Shown here one piece after another: positions 36,886 through 46,798 of a stretch of DNA of 64,000 bases. The notes under the pieces are model-generated. The model was not told the DNA's origin, did not search any database, and worked only from the letters and a program-made list of their open reading frames with translations. Positions within the stretch are counted from its first letter, which is position 1. Each line of letters opens with the position of its first letter. Origin of the DNA: Pseudomonadota bacterium (GTDB taxonomy: Bacteria; Pseudomonadota; Gammaproteobacteria; Burkholderiales; Rhodocyclaceae); contig JAGTRS010000012.1 in NCBI GenBank assembly GCA_018262195.1, positions 1 to 64,000 of the forward strand. Reading direction: 5' to 3'. Both the position numbers and the translations under genes were made by a program.

Positions 36886-37721
36886 TGAACGATCAGGCAC
36901 TGCATGCCCGGAATCCGCTTTTTGATGCCTCCATGCTCGGCCTTTGCCTGCTTTTTGCCGGGGCGCTCGGCGCGCTTGGCTTGAGCGGCGACTGGTACTA
37001 CGGTTTCATTCCTGCCCAGGGGGCCAGCCTGGTCTTGCCCGCTGTTTTCTGGGAATCGCTCACCACGCTCGGTGACGGCCGCATCCAGTTGGCCTTGGTC
37101 TTGCCTTTCTGCCTGCGCTATCCGCGGGTTTTCTGGGCGCTGTTCCTCGGATCGATCCTCGCCGCAATGATCAGCCGCGGCGTCAAAGTCTGGTTTCCAA
37201 TGCCGCGCCCGGCTGCCGTGCTCGATGCCAGCCAGATCACCATCATCGGCGCCCGTCTGACGGCGCACAGTTTTCCATCCGGCCATACCGTCTCGGCCTT
37301 CTCCTTCGTTGTGGCGTGGCTCGCCTTGCTCGGCTGGTGGCGTGCCCTGCCCATCGTTGTGCTGGCTGCGCTGGCCGGTTTCTCGCGGATCGCCGTGGGC
37401 GCGCACTGGCCGGTCGACGTGCTGGCCGGGGCCTTGATCGGGATTGCAGGCGGTTGGGCCGGCCTGCGCCTGAGTCGCCATTTCCGTTGGGGGCTTGGTG
37501 TTCGGGCGCACTGGACACTGATCGGAGCAGCAGTCATCGCGGTGGCCACCCTGCCGTTCGATGGCCAGGGCTACCCAGACTCATTGCCCTGGCGGATCGT
37601 CGCCTGCCTGTGGGGGCTGGGCGGCTTCGTGCTGGTCTATCTGCTGCCCCTGTTGCGCCACGGCTGGCAGGCAGTGAATCGGCCGTTGGCAGGGCTGGCC
37701 GCGGAACCCCGCGCAATCTAG
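36885..37721 (+). CDS. PAP2 superfamily membrane phosphatase
   Basis: A 278-residue inner-membrane protein with all three PAP2 signatures: KVWFPMPRP (101-109), PSGH (131-134) and SRIAVGAHWPVD (167-178). It has about six or more helices. Family members remove phosphate from undecaprenyl pyrophosphate, phosphatidate or lipid A. Coupling with the ArnT-like gene suggests action on a polyprenyl-phosphate or lipid A phosphate, possibly recycling the carrier left by the glycosyl transfer. Substrate not determinable from sequence. Confidence 0.85.
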   Translation: MNDQALHARNPLFDASMLGLCLLFAGALGALGLSGDWYYGFIPAQGASLVLPAVFWESLTTLGDGRIQLALVLPFCLRYPRVFWALFLGSILAAMISRGVKVWFPMPRPAAVLDASQITIIGARLTAHSFPSGHTVSAFSFVVAWLALLGWWRALPIVVLAALAGFSRIAVGAHWPVDVLAGALIGIAGGWAGLRLSRHFRWGLGVRAHWTLIGAAVIAVATLPFDGQGYPDSLPWRIVACLWGLGGFVLVYLLPLLRHGWQAVNRPLAGLAAEPRAI

Positions 37722-38195
37722 GCATTCAATCCGTCAAGTATCGCTGGAGTGGAGTGGCTGGTTAGAGATGACTTTTCTGACGGATAAAATCGAGATTGTT
37801 GCGGCAGAGATTTGATCGTTTCCGCCAACAGGCCATCTCGCCGAGCCAAAAATACCTGCCAATCAATGCCGTTTGATGTCCAGGTGGCAAGCATCCGCAG
37901 GCGTAACCAGAACGGATAAGAAAGTGCATGGCAGTAGCCCACGGTGAAGGTGACCGGGGCTGCCTGCCATTGTTTTCAGATAAGCCTGGTGCCCAGCAGC
38001 CGAATCCTCAGCCAGGAGCCAGATGAGGGCCATTGTTATGTCAATTCGCTAACGGCATAGCCCCTGCTGCAGCTATCACCAAAGGCATACCTATTGCATA
38101 GGCGGCTTACCAATTCATAGTCCGGTCAACCGGGGTTTCCCCGATGCGCCGCCGGAAGAATTCATTCAAAGTTTTCTACTGAAAAGGAAACTTTA
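37722..38195. other. Intergenic region, possibly decayed coding DNA (474 bases)
   Basis: No supported gene. A 74-codon minus-strand frame (37718-37942, GTG start) has protein-like composition and an adjacent frame just upstream is also open, as if a gene had been broken by a frameshift. The plus-strand promoter of the following kinase should lie near its 3' end; TTGCAT (38094-38099) and CATAGT 16 bases later is a weak candidate. Confidence 0.4.
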
Positions 38196-41100
38196 TTGAT
38201 GATCAAGTCCGGCAGTCAAACGCGCGTCAATTCGGGGACCTGCCTGCCCGTTGAAGCTTTTGGCGAGGAGCAAGGCAAAGACAGGGGAATAAAACCAGGG
38301 AAAACAGGCCGTCCGGGCTTGGCTCAGGGCTATACGGGCCTCATTTTGATTGCCTTGTCCGCCCTGAGTCTGATGGCTTTTCTGCTCTGGCAAGGCTACC
38401 AGGATGCGATGCGCACTGCGGAGCACACTTCGCGCGGTGTTCTGGCAATCTATGAATCCCACCTCAACGCCTCGTTGGGGCGGGCCGATGCTGCCCTGAT
38501 TGAGATCGGGGCCTCCGCTCGCCCGCGCTTCGCAGCGGGCAACGCCAGTAACGATAACTGGAGCGGCACTACTGATGCCTTGGTGCGACGTCTCGGCCAG
38601 TCGGCCGAAATTGACGGCGTCTACCTGATCGATGCCAACGGGCGGCTCCGCTACAGCTCGGATACCTCAGTTTCCGGCCTCGATCTGTCTGACCGTGACT
38701 ATTTTCGCAAACTGCACGATGCCCCGCTGCAAGGCATGGTCACTTCCGGGCTGCTGGTGCTGCGTACGACCGGCCAGCCTAGCATCATGCTGGCGCGGGC
38801 GGTGATCGGTACTGAAGGCGACTTTCTCGGCGTTGTCGGAATGACGCTGAATGTCGGCCATTTCGCGGAAATCCTCGACCGGGTGGACCTGGGGCCGCGA
38901 GGTTTCTTGGCCATCAGCAATGCCGAAGATGGACAGACTATCCTGCGCCGGCCATTGCAGAAAGAGTCGCCAATGGTCCAGATACAATCAGAACTTCTGC
39001 GCGGACACCTGACGAACAAGCCGGAAGGGAGTTTTCTCGCCACCGATCCGATTGACGGTGTTGAGCGCCTGATCAGCTTTTGCCGGGTCCGCAACTACCC
39101 GTGGCAGGTGGTCGCCGGTGTCGCCAAGCAGGAAATCCTGGCTGACTGGTGGAAACGCCTGTACGTGACCGCTGCCGCAATGGCCATCTTGCTCCTCGCC
39201 GGCTGGCTGATGTCGCGACGCATCATTCGCAGCAATCGCGCCCTGGAAGCAGGTGCCGCTCGCCTCGCCCAGCTATCGCTGGCTGTCGAACAAAATCCGA
39301 ATGCAGTGATCATGACCGACCTGGCGGGCATCATCACCTATGTCAATCCAGCCTTTGTCGAAATGAGCGGTTATTCCCCGGAAGAGGCTCTGGGGCAAAA
39401 GGCATCCATGCAGAAGTCCGGACAAAGCCCACCGGAAACCTATATTTCCCTGCGGCAAACGCTGGAGCGCGGCGATGTCTGGAGCGGCGAATTCATCAAT
39501 CGCAGCAAGAATGGCCGGCTGCGCACCGATTTCGCCCGCGTTTCGCCGATCCGTAATGGATCGGGCGAAATTTTCGGCTATCTGTCGATTCAGGAAGACA
39601 TCAGCGAACGCAAGGCGCTGGCCCGTGAACTCGATCTCCATCGTCACCACCTGAGCGAACTCGTCGAGGTAAGAACACAGCAACTGGCTGATGCCAACAA
39701 AGTGCTGGCGGCGCTCAATGCCGAGGTCACCGAGCTTTATAACAGCGCTCCTTGCGGCTACCACACGCTGAGTGCGGACGGCCTGATCGTGCGCATCAAC
39801 GATACCGAACTCGCCTGGCTCAACGCCACACGCCCGGAGATCGAGTACCGGCTCCGATTCGTCGATCTTCTGGCCGAAGAGTGCCGGCCACTGCTGCTCG
39901 ATCAACTGGCCAATCTGCGCCAGGTCGAAACGACACTCAGTCTGGAAGTCGAATTGCTGCGAGCCGATGGCCAACGCGTTCCCGTCGTTCTCAACATGCG
40001 CGCCGTCTTTGCCGATGATGGTTCGCTCGCTCATGTGCTGGCCACGGTCTTTGCAGATGCCGAGCGCCGCAACCGGGAAAGGCGCATTCGCAACCTGAAC
40101 GCTTCGCTCATGGAGCGTGCCATCGATCTCGAGCGTGCCCGGGATGCGGCGGAAGCCGCCAATCGCAGCAAGAGTGCCTTTCTGGCCAACATGAGCCACG
40201 AAATCCGGACGCCGATGAATGCCATTCTCGGCTTCACGCATGCCTTGCTACGCGACACCCTGCAGGAGCAGCAGCGGGCGAGCCTGAAAAAGATTGGCGA
40301 CGCAGCCCAGCATCTCCTGTCGGTGATCAACGACATCCTCGACATATCGAAGATAGAGGCCGGCAAAGTCATCCTCGAACCGGGTGACTTCCGTATAGAT
40401 ACGGTTTTCGAGCGGGCCATCACCCTGGTCGCCGGCAAGGCCGAGGAAAAAGGCCTTCAGGTGCGGCACAGCATCGCGCCGCAACTACTTGGTGAAGTGC
40501 GCGGCGACGCCATGCGTCTGGGCCAGATCATGCTCAACATTCTCGGGAACGCTGTCAAATTCACGGATAACGGGCAGATCAAACTGAGCGCCGGGCTACA
40601 GAAGCGGGAGGGGGAACGGCTGCTGGTACGCTTCAGCATCAGCGACAGTGGCATCGGCATCGATCCCGCCGCACAGCAACGGCTTTTCTCGCCGTTTGAG
40701 CAGGCTGATGCCTCGACCACGCGCCGCTACGGTGGCAGCGGCCTGGGCCTGGCAATCAGTCGGCGGCTCGTCGAAATGATGGGCGGTGAAATCGGACTCG
40801 ACAGCCAGCCGGGGCAAGGCAGCACCTTCTGGTTTACCGCCTGGTTCGACGCGGTGGCCGACAAGCCTACCGCGATGATGGCAGTGCCGGCCACAAACGA
40901 GAGCGTCGAAGAGATCCTGCGGCGCAAATACGCCGGTTGCTCGGTGCTGGTCGCCGAGGACAACCCGATCAACCAGGAGGTCATCTGTTTCTTCCTGCAG
41001 GAGATTGGTTTTAATCCAATCTGCGCCGACAACGGCCGCCTTGCTTTGGATATCGCCGGAAAGACCTCCTGTGCGCTGATCCTGATGGACATGCTGATGC

Positions 41101-41330
41101 CGGAAATGGACGGCATAGAAGCCACGCGCCGGCTGCGTAGCCAACCGGGCTTCGACAACGTGCCGATCATCGCCCTGACCGCCAGCGCCTTTGACGACGA
41201 CCGCCAGCGCTGCCTCGCCGCCGGCATGGACGATCACATGGGCAAGCCCATCGACCCCAAGATCTTCTTCCCAACCCTGCTGCGCTGGCTTGAGTCCGGA
41301 CGTACCCCGGTCTTGTCAGCAATCTCCTGA
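38196..41330 (+). CDS. Membrane hybrid histidine kinase (periplasmic sensor, PAS2, HisKA, HATPase, REC)
   Basis: A 1044-residue kinase. Helix 1 (about 48-66) and helix 2 (about 325-343) flank a periplasmic double-Cache-like domain (YLIDANGRLRYSSDT, SDRDYFRKL). Inside follow two PAS domains (about 360-480 and 510-630), HisKA with H668 in ANMSHEIRTP, HATPase_c ([26 protein letters not shown]) and a receiver with D965 in LILMDMLMPEMDG. No Hpt. AAGGA precedes the ATG. The chemoreceptor gene follows after 9 bases, so signal reception by the two proteins is probably related. The Cache ligand is unknown. Confidence 0.88.
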   Translation: MMIKSGSQTRVNSGTCLPVEAFGEEQGKDRGIKPGKTGRPGLAQGYTGLILIALSALSLMAFLLWQGYQDAMRTAEHTSRGVLAIYESHLNASLGRADAALIEIGASARPRFAAGNASNDNWSGTTDALVRRLGQSAEIDGVYLIDANGRLRYSSDTSVSGLDLSDRDYFRKLHDAPLQGMVTSGLLVLRTTGQPSIMLARAVIGTEGDFLGVVGMTLNVGHFAEILDRVDLGPRGFLAISNAEDGQTILRRPLQKESPMVQIQSELLRGHLTNKPEGSFLATDPIDGVERLISFCRVRNYPWQVVAGVAKQEILADWWKRLYVTAAAMAILLLAGWLMSRRIIRSNRALEAGAARLAQLSLAVEQNPNAVIMTDLAGIITYVNPAFVEMSGYSPEEALGQKASMQKSGQSPPETYISLRQTLERGDVWSGEFINRSKNGRLRTDFARVSPIRNGSGEIFGYLSIQEDISERKALARELDLHRHHLSELVEVRTQQLADANKVLAALNAEVTELYNSAPCGYHTLSADGLIVRINDTELAWLNATRPEIEYRLRFVDLLAEECRPLLLDQLANLRQVETTLSLEVELLRADGQRVPVVLNMRAVFADDGSLAHVLATVFADAERRNRERRIRNLNASLMERAIDLERARDAAEAANRSKSAFLANMSHEIRTPMNAILGFTHALLRDTLQEQQRASLKKIGDAAQHLLSVINDILDISKIEAGKVILEPGDFRIDTVFERAITLVAGKAEEKGLQVRHSIAPQLLGEVRGDAMRLGQIMLNILGNAVKFTDNGQIKLSAGLQKREGERLLVRFSISDSGIGIDPAAQQRLFSPFEQADASTTRRYGGSGLGLAISRRLVEMMGGEIGLDSQPGQGSTFWFTAWFDAVADKPTAMMAVPATNESVEEILRRKYAGCSVLVAEDNPINQEVICFFLQEIGFNPICADNGRLALDIAGKTSCALILMDMLMPEMDGIEATRRLRSQPGFDNVPIIALTASAFDDDRQRCLAAGMDDHMGKPIDPKIFFPTLLRWLESGRTPVLSAIS

Positions 41331-41339
41331 AGGTTATCC

Positions 41340-43382
41340 ATGACTCGAAAACGTTTTGCTGATCTGTCGCTCGCCACGCGCCTGAATCTGGTGGTCTGTT
41401 CCGCGCTGCTCGTTCTCGTGATGGCCGGTAGCGGGCTGTTGGGCAACCGGCTCGGTGCGCATCTGGAGCAGAAGCGCCTGGACGAGGTGACGGCAACCAA
41501 TAGCCTGATCGTCAGCATGATCTCGGCCTTTGCCGAAAACCAGGAAAAGGGCGTTGCGGAACTGACGCGTGCCTTGCTTCTGCTGTTTCCCGAGGGGTTT
41601 GCGAGCGAGCCGGCCGCCGCACAAAGTGCAGCCGGGCCGAAGCAGCCACTCCTGCGTTCAGGCAATACCCCGGTCAGCAGCGCTTCTCCACAGCTGGATC
41701 GCTTTGCTGCCGCCACCCACGGCATCGCTTCCATCCTTGTCCGCAATGGCGGCAATTTCATCCGTGTCGCCAGTTCGGTGCGCAAGGAAGATGGCAGCCG
41801 TGCTGTCGGCATGCCACTGGAAGACAATCATCCTGCCTTGCCCCTGTTGCTCAGGGGCGAGTCCTACAGCGGCCGGGCAAGCTTCCTCGGGCGCGACTAT
41901 GTGGCCCACTACGAACCGGTCAAGGATGAAGCCGGTCGCGTCATTGCCGCACTGGTTGTCGGTACCGACACGACCGAAGCCCTCAAGACGTTGAAGAAGA
42001 AAATTCTGGCGGTCAAGATTGGTGAAACCGGCTACCCCTACATCGTCGAGTCTGGCAGCAAGCCAGGCATCCTGGTCGCCCACCCGACCAAGGAAGGACA
42101 AAGCCTGCTTGACGCACGGGATGGCAACGGGCGGGAGTTCGTCAAAGACATGCTGGCTGCCCGTCAGGGCCTGAGTCGCTATCCCTGGATCAACAGCGAA
42201 CTGGGCGAAACCGCGGCGCGCGACAAATATGCGGTTTTTTCCACCTATGACCGCTGGCAGTGGCTGGTCGTCACCGGTGGCTACACAGATGAACTCTCGC
42301 GCGAAGTTGCTCCGGTGCGTAACAGCGTTCTGGCGGCAGGAGCCTTCCTTCTGCTGGCTGCCGCCGGGCTGATGCTGGTGGTCACCCGGCAATGGATTAC
42401 CCGCCCTCTGCAGCACACCATGCTGGCCATGGACCGTATCGCGGCCGGCGATCTCGGTCAGCCGGTCGAAGTTCGCGGCAACGACGAGGTTGGCCGGCTG
42501 CTGCGTGCCACGGAAAGCATGCGCCGCCAACTGGCCGAGGCGATCGCCGCCATTCGCTCCACCGCAGACGAACTGGTGGCGAGCGCGCGCGACCTGGCGG
42601 GGGCGGCTGCGGGCGTCTCCGGTATTTCGAACCAGCAGAGTGAACAGGCGGCAGCGATGGCAGCCGGGGTCGAGCAGATGATGGTCAGCATCCAGCAGGT
42701 CGCCGACTATTCGAGCGAAGCACGCCAGATGTCGGCGCTTGCCGAAGACACCTCCCGCCAGGGCGCCAGCGTCATCGCCGCCACGGTGAACGGCATGTCG
42801 GGCATTGCCCAGACTGTTCGCAGCGCTTCCGAAAGTGTCATTTCGCTGGGTGCCAAATCGCAGGAAATCAGCGTCATCGTTCAGGCGATCAAGGAAATTG
42901 CCGAACAGACCAATCTCCTTGCCCTCAATGCGGCCATCGAAGCCGCGCGGGCGGGCGAGCAGGGGCGCGGTTTTGCCGTTGTCGCCGACGAGGTGCGCAA
43001 GCTGGCCGAACGTACCCGGAAATCGACCGGCGAAATCGCCGAGATGATCGAGGGCGTCCAGGGCCAGACCCAGAGCGCCGTAACGGCCATGCAGCAAGGG
43101 GTGGCGCAGGTTGAAGCCGGCGTTGGCATGGCCCTTCAGGCAGGCAGCAGCATGGATGGCATCCGCAACAGCGCGCTGCAGGTCGCCGAGGCCGTCGAGG
43201 GTATTTCCGCCTCGCTGGCCGAACAGAGCGCCGCCAGTGGCGACATCAGCCGCAACGTCGAGGCGATTGCCATCCAGGCCGAAAACAACAGCGATCAGGC
43301 AGGGCGTACCTCGGTCGCGGCAACTCAACTCGAACGCCTCGCCCAGTCGCTGAAGGAGAAGGTCGCCCGCTTTCGCAGTTGA
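41340..43382 (+). CDS. Methyl-accepting chemotaxis protein
   Basis: A 680-residue transmembrane chemoreceptor. Helix 1 (about 16-34), a large periplasmic Cache_3/Cache_2-type domain (about 35-325, including [22 protein letters not shown]), helix 2 (about 330-350), HAMP (about 350-405) and a cytoplasmic signalling domain. The conserved hairpin tip runs [20 protein letters not shown] from about residue 519. The C-terminus ends at ARFRS with no CheR-tethering pentapeptide. It is 9 bases after the hybrid kinase and ends 12 bases from the convergent NarL-type gene. Confidence 0.92.
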   Translation: MTRKRFADLSLATRLNLVVCSALLVLVMAGSGLLGNRLGAHLEQKRLDEVTATNSLIVSMISAFAENQEKGVAELTRALLLLFPEGFASEPAAAQSAAGPKQPLLRSGNTPVSSASPQLDRFAAATHGIASILVRNGGNFIRVASSVRKEDGSRAVGMPLEDNHPALPLLLRGESYSGRASFLGRDYVAHYEPVKDEAGRVIAALVVGTDTTEALKTLKKKILAVKIGETGYPYIVESGSKPGILVAHPTKEGQSLLDARDGNGREFVKDMLAARQGLSRYPWINSELGETAARDKYAVFSTYDRWQWLVVTGGYTDELSREVAPVRNSVLAAGAFLLLAAAGLMLVVTRQWITRPLQHTMLAMDRIAAGDLGQPVEVRGNDEVGRLLRATESMRRQLAEAIAAIRSTADELVASARDLAGAAAGVSGISNQQSEQAAAMAAGVEQMMVSIQQVADYSSEARQMSALAEDTSRQGASVIAATVNGMSGIAQTVRSASESVISLGAKSQEISVIVQAIKEIAEQTNLLALNAAIEAARAGEQGRGFAVVADEVRKLAERTRKSTGEIAEMIEGVQGQTQSAVTAMQQGVAQVEAGVGMALQAGSSMDGIRNSALQVAEAVEGISASLAEQSAASGDISRNVEAIAIQAENNSDQAGRTSVAATQLERLAQSLKEKVARFRS

Positions 43383-43394
43383 ATGAAGTCCGGC

Positions 43395-44039
43395 CTACAG
43401 TTCCGAGATGCCCTGCCGGATGGCGTAACGCACCAGGCCGGCAATATCCTGGATGCCAAGCCGGTTCATGATCTGTGCCCGGTAAGTTTCGACAGTCTTG
43501 ATGCTGACGCCCAGTGTGAAGGCGATTTCCTTGGTCCGCTGGCCATCGGCGATCAGCTTCAGGACTTCCATCTGGCGGGCGGTCAGGCCGTCGCGGTGAT
43601 CCGAAGTGCGAACCCGGGCCAGGTAGGCATCGACCACCTGCCGCGAGATGCTGGCCGATAGCCAGTTGCCGCCGTTCATCACAGTCCGCACCGCCTGTTC
43701 AAGCTCTTGCGGTGCCGCCGTCTTGAGCACATAGCCGACCGCGCCGAGGCGCATCGCGGCAATAACATGCTCCTCGGTGTCGTGCATGGAAAGCATGATG
43801 ACCCGGATGCCGGGATGAACTGCCTTGATGTTCTCCAGAGTTTGCAAGCCGGTCCTGCCAGGCATGGCGATGTCGAGGATGGCAACATCGGGCAGCAGTT
43901 CGCCGGCCAGGAGGCAGGCCTGGGTGCCATCGCCAGCCTCGGCAACCACCTGAAAACCATCTACTGCCTCGAGCAGGGCTTTGACGCCGGCGCGCACCAG
44001 GTTGTGATCATCGGCAAGAAGGATGCGTATCAGTGGCAT
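43395..44039 (-). CDS. NarL/FixJ-type response regulator
   Basis: A 214-residue regulator with an N-terminal receiver (phospho-Asp in DVAILDIAMPG, about residue 54) and a C-terminal LuxR-type helix-turn-helix (LTARQMEVLKLIADGQRTKEIAF then SVKTVETYRAQIMNRLGI-like). It begins 2 bases after the DUF4118-PAS kinase gene ends, so they are a cognate pair. Its targets are not visible here. Confidence 0.92.
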   Translation of the reverse strand: MPLIRILLADDHNLVRAGVKALLEAVDGFQVVAEAGDGTQACLLAGELLPDVAILDIAMPGRTGLQTLENIKAVHPGIRVIMLSMHDTEEHVIAAMRLGAVGYVLKTAAPQELEQAVRTVMNGGNWLSASISRQVVDAYLARVRTSDHRDGLTARQMEVLKLIADGQRTKEIAFTLGVSIKTVETYRAQIMNRLGIQDIAGLVRYAIRQGISEL

Positions 44040-44041
44040 AG

Positions 44042-46273
44042 TCAGGGCGGCAAGGGAAAGGAGGCGGCAACTTCAGTACCGGCGCCTGGACGGGTGTTGA
44101 TGTTGAAATGTCCGCCCAGGGCGGTCACCCGTTCGCGCATGCTGATCAGGCCAAGCGAGGCGAGGTTGCGCAGCTTCCGGAAGGTTTCATCGAGATCGAA
44201 ACCGACGCCATCATCCTTGATCGAGAGATGCAGCCCATCGATCTCCAGCGAGAGCGCTATCGAGAGTTTGGCCGCTTTCGAGTGGCGCAGGGCATTCGAT
44301 ACCGCCTCCTGCAGCACGCGGAAACAGGCCAGTTCCAGCGCCGGGGCCAGCCGCTGATCCTGCAGGTTCTGCTGCAGGTCGATGCAGATGTCAGTGCTGC
44401 CGGCAATCTGGCTCACATGCCAGCGCACCGCCGATGCCAGACCCAGGTCGTCGAGGACCGGCGGACGTAGCCGCCGGGCGATGTCGCGGGTGGTCTCGAT
44501 CAACTCTTCGACATTGGCCACCCCTTCGTGAATGATCATCCGTCCGCGGGGACTGTCACCCAGCACCATGAACAGGGAGTGCAGATGCAGTTGCAGGCTG
44601 GTCAGCGTCTGACCAATATGGTCGTGCAGTTCCAGTGAAAGCAGGCGCTTCTCTTCCTCCTGGAGGGCAAGATACTTGGTGGTCATCGCCTGGAGCTGCG
44701 CTGTTGCCACGGACTGCAACTCTTGCGAGCGCTTGAGTTCGCTAATTTCAAAATAGGAAACCACTGCACCTCCGGCCGCACTGCGCAAGGGCAGTACACT
44801 GAGGTTGAACCAGCGGCGACCACTGGCTGACTCGCACAGGCATTCAGCAGCGAAATGCCCGGCCTTACTCTGCAACAGGTCGAGCACGGCACGCTCGATT
44901 GCCGGACCGTTTCCCTCGTTGCCCTGGTCGTCAAGGGTGTGGGATGCGTTGCGACAGACCTCGAGAAAATTGCTACCGACCCCGGTGCGCCAGAGATCCT
45001 CGGGCGCACCGCCATTTTCTTCGGCAAAACGGTGCCAGGATTCATTGACCGCGACAATCATCCCATCCCGGTCAAGCACGGCTGTTTGCGCTCCAATCGA
45101 ATCGAGCACGGCACGATTCAGTTCGGCGCTGGCCTGCAGCGCCATCTCGGATTGCCGCAGCTCGGTAATGTCGATTGCCACGCCGCCGAGCATGGTTGGC
45201 GCGCCGGGCGTGGAAATCGGAAACTTGATGCTCTGCCACAGACGTCGCCGTCCGGCGGGGTCGATGGTTTCCTCCTCCGCTTCAACTGCCTCACCCTTGG
45301 TATAGACGGTGGCATCGGCCTCGGCCAGGCGGGCAACCACCGCCGCCGGCATCACGGCTGAAGGATGCTTGCCCAGCCACTGTTCACGGGGGGTGCCCAA
45401 GGCCTCGCCCCAGGCCTTGTTGAGATAGACGTAATTGCCAGCCGCATCCTTGATCCAGGCGACGGCCGGAATGGCATCCATGAAGGCATGAAATTTTTCT
45501 TCTGCCGCCTTTTCCTGCGCCTCGGCCCGATAGCGTTCGCTGACATCGCGGACAACAGCGCTCCAGCACCCGTCGGCAAACTTCACCGCTGTCACCTCGA
45601 CCGGGCAGCGAGTGTCCCATCTGGTCTGCAAACTCCACTTGCTGGGCATGGTGCTGAGCTGCCCGCATGGCGCGGCAGCGGCCAAAAGTCCATCGATGTC
45701 GCAATCGGGAATCAGGCGCGCAATATTCTGTCCGACCAGCTCTTCTCGAGAGTAGCCGACCATGGCGCAGAGGCGGGAATTGACCTCGATGAAATCGCCA
45801 TTTGCCGCAGTGACGAACATGCCATCCATCGCCTGCTCGAACACTAGCTGGAATCGCGCTTCGCCCGCCTGTCTGCCCGCTCGGCGCGCCCGCAAATACA
45901 GATGTTCGTGCACACTGCTGACGAGGATGCCACTGGTCACGAAAACAAAGATCAGGATCAACAACCATGGCGTCTCGAGCGTAAAACTGAGTTGTTGCGG
46001 CAGGAAAAAATACCAGATCAGCAGGGTGCTGAGCATGGTTGCGATGATTCCGCCCCACAGACGGCCAATCAGGACCGCGAAAAATACCGTCGGGAAAAAC
46101 AGAAACCAGGCGTAGGGCTGGATGTAGTGCCAGTAAGACCATTGGACGATGCAGACCAGCACCGGCAGCAGGCTTGCCAGAAGGACGCGCTGCCACGCAA
46201 CTTGCTCGGAAGTCGAGTCAGTTACGTGCTGTCTCCAGTTTGGGAAGCGCAACATGGGATGTCCGGTTAGCAT
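44042..46273 (-). CDS. DUF4118-PAS-HisKA_3 sensor kinase
   Basis: A 743-residue membrane kinase of the NarX/DegS class. Four hydrophobic helices (about 28-115) resemble the KdpD-type DUF4118 membrane domain; three PAS-like domains follow (about 130-235, 245-370, 385-490), then the HisKA_3 dimerisation helix with H550 in LELHDHIGQTL and a short HATPase (DDGVGFD). The ATG at 46273 has no clear ribosome site and a second ATG at 46255 is possible. It is the partner of the NarL-type regulator immediately downstream. Confidence 0.88.
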   Translation of the reverse strand: MLTGHPMLRFPNWRQHVTDSTSEQVAWQRVLLASLLPVLVCIVQWSYWHYIQPYAWFLFFPTVFFAVLIGRLWGGIIATMLSTLLIWYFFLPQQLSFTLETPWLLILIFVFVTSGILVSSVHEHLYLRARRAGRQAGEARFQLVFEQAMDGMFVTAANGDFIEVNSRLCAMVGYSREELVGQNIARLIPDCDIDGLLAAAAPCGQLSTMPSKWSLQTRWDTRCPVEVTAVKFADGCWSAVVRDVSERYRAEAQEKAAEEKFHAFMDAIPAVAWIKDAAGNYVYLNKAWGEALGTPREQWLGKHPSAVMPAAVVARLAEADATVYTKGEAVEAEEETIDPAGRRRLWQSIKFPISTPGAPTMLGGVAIDITELRQSEMALQASAELNRAVLDSIGAQTAVLDRDGMIVAVNESWHRFAEENGGAPEDLWRTGVGSNFLEVCRNASHTLDDQGNEGNGPAIERAVLDLLQSKAGHFAAECLCESASGRRWFNLSVLPLRSAAGGAVVSYFEISELKRSQELQSVATAQLQAMTTKYLALQEEEKRLLSLELHDHIGQTLTSLQLHLHSLFMVLGDSPRGRMIIHEGVANVEELIETTRDIARRLRPPVLDDLGLASAVRWHVSQIAGSTDICIDLQQNLQDQRLAPALELACFRVLQEAVSNALRHSKAAKLSIALSLEIDGLHLSIKDDGVGFDLDETFRKLRNLASLGLISMRERVTALGGHFNINTRPGAGTEVAASFPLPP

Positions 46274-46485
46274 TTAATCGATGCCCAAGGGCACACGCAA
46301 GCGCCAGCCTGTTCAAGCCGTTCGCACGCTCCAAAGGCCGATCAAACGGATGCAGCGGGCAAGCGCTGCCTTGTATCCGGGATTTGTCTCCGTAGTTGCG
46401 CCCGGCCTTCAGGCCGGATCTATAAAAATATGACACCTGTGCCCGCAAAAGGTTTCAAGGCGCGATTCAATTTGAATAATATTTC

Positions 46486-46734
46486 TCAGGAATCAACCGC
46501 GACTGTTTCGCGCCCGTGCCTGTAACAAACTGACGCGGAGTATGGCCAGATAAGCCATGCCTGCCAATTAGGGGAGTTCGCACCGGTCGCCTCGAAAAAC
46601 CTGATGGGCGCCAAGGGGGGCGGTGTCGCGACAGAGTCAATTGCCGTTCCCGGCGGCAGAATGAAGAACTCCGGGCTGGACGGCTGGCTGAATTCGGCAA
46701 TCTCGTTCGTCTTGCTGTTCTGAAAAAGCACCAT
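46486..46734 (-). CDS. Uncertain small ORF (82 aa)
   Basis: A minus-strand frame starting MVLFQNSKTNEIAEF and containing PSSPEFFILPPGTAIDS. Composition and codon use are gene-like in the first half and less so later. No ribosome site is seen and no family recognised. It would be divergent from the plcP-like gene and its start lies 65 bases from that gene's ATG. It could be a real orphan gene or a chance frame. Confidence 0.3.
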   Translation of the reverse strand: MVLFQNSKTNEIAEFSQPSSPEFFILPPGTAIDSVATPPPLAPIRFFEATGANSPNWQAWLIWPYSASVCYRHGRETVAVDS

Positions 46735-46758
46735 GGCCGAAACAAAAGCTTAACGAAG

Positions 46759-46776
46759 CCGTAACTTCCGGGTCAC
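46759..46776 (+). promoter_or_regulatory. Candidate Pho box before the plcP-like gene
   Basis: Reads CCGTAACTTCCGGGTCAC: two 7-base half-sites (CCGTAAC, GGGTCAC) with a 4-base spacer, each 5 of 7 to CTGTCAC. A third, poorer copy (GCTTAAC, 46748-46754) is in phase 11 bases upstream. CATTAT at 46784-46789 could be the -10. Weaker than the pstS box. Confidence 0.4.
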
Positions 46777-46798
46777 GGGGCCGCATTATCGTGCGGGC

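Larger units (their letters stand above)
46274..46798. other. Intergenic region between divergent sensor kinase and plcP-like gene (525 bases)
   Basis: Contains the kinase promoter, a stem CCGGCC-TTCA-GGCCGG (46402-46417) next to an AT-rich stretch, one uncertain small frame, and the upstream control region of the metallophosphoesterase gene including Pho-box-like repeats. Confidence 0.5.

Noticed and set aside
37718-37942. 74-codon minus-strand frame after the PAP2 gene
   Set aside because: GTG start, no ribosome site, no family; kept only as possible decayed DNA in the intergenic entry.
41658-43328. 556-codon minus-strand frame opposite the chemoreceptor
   Set aside because: The plus strand has the fully conserved chemoreceptor hairpin; the antisense frame has no recognisable domain.
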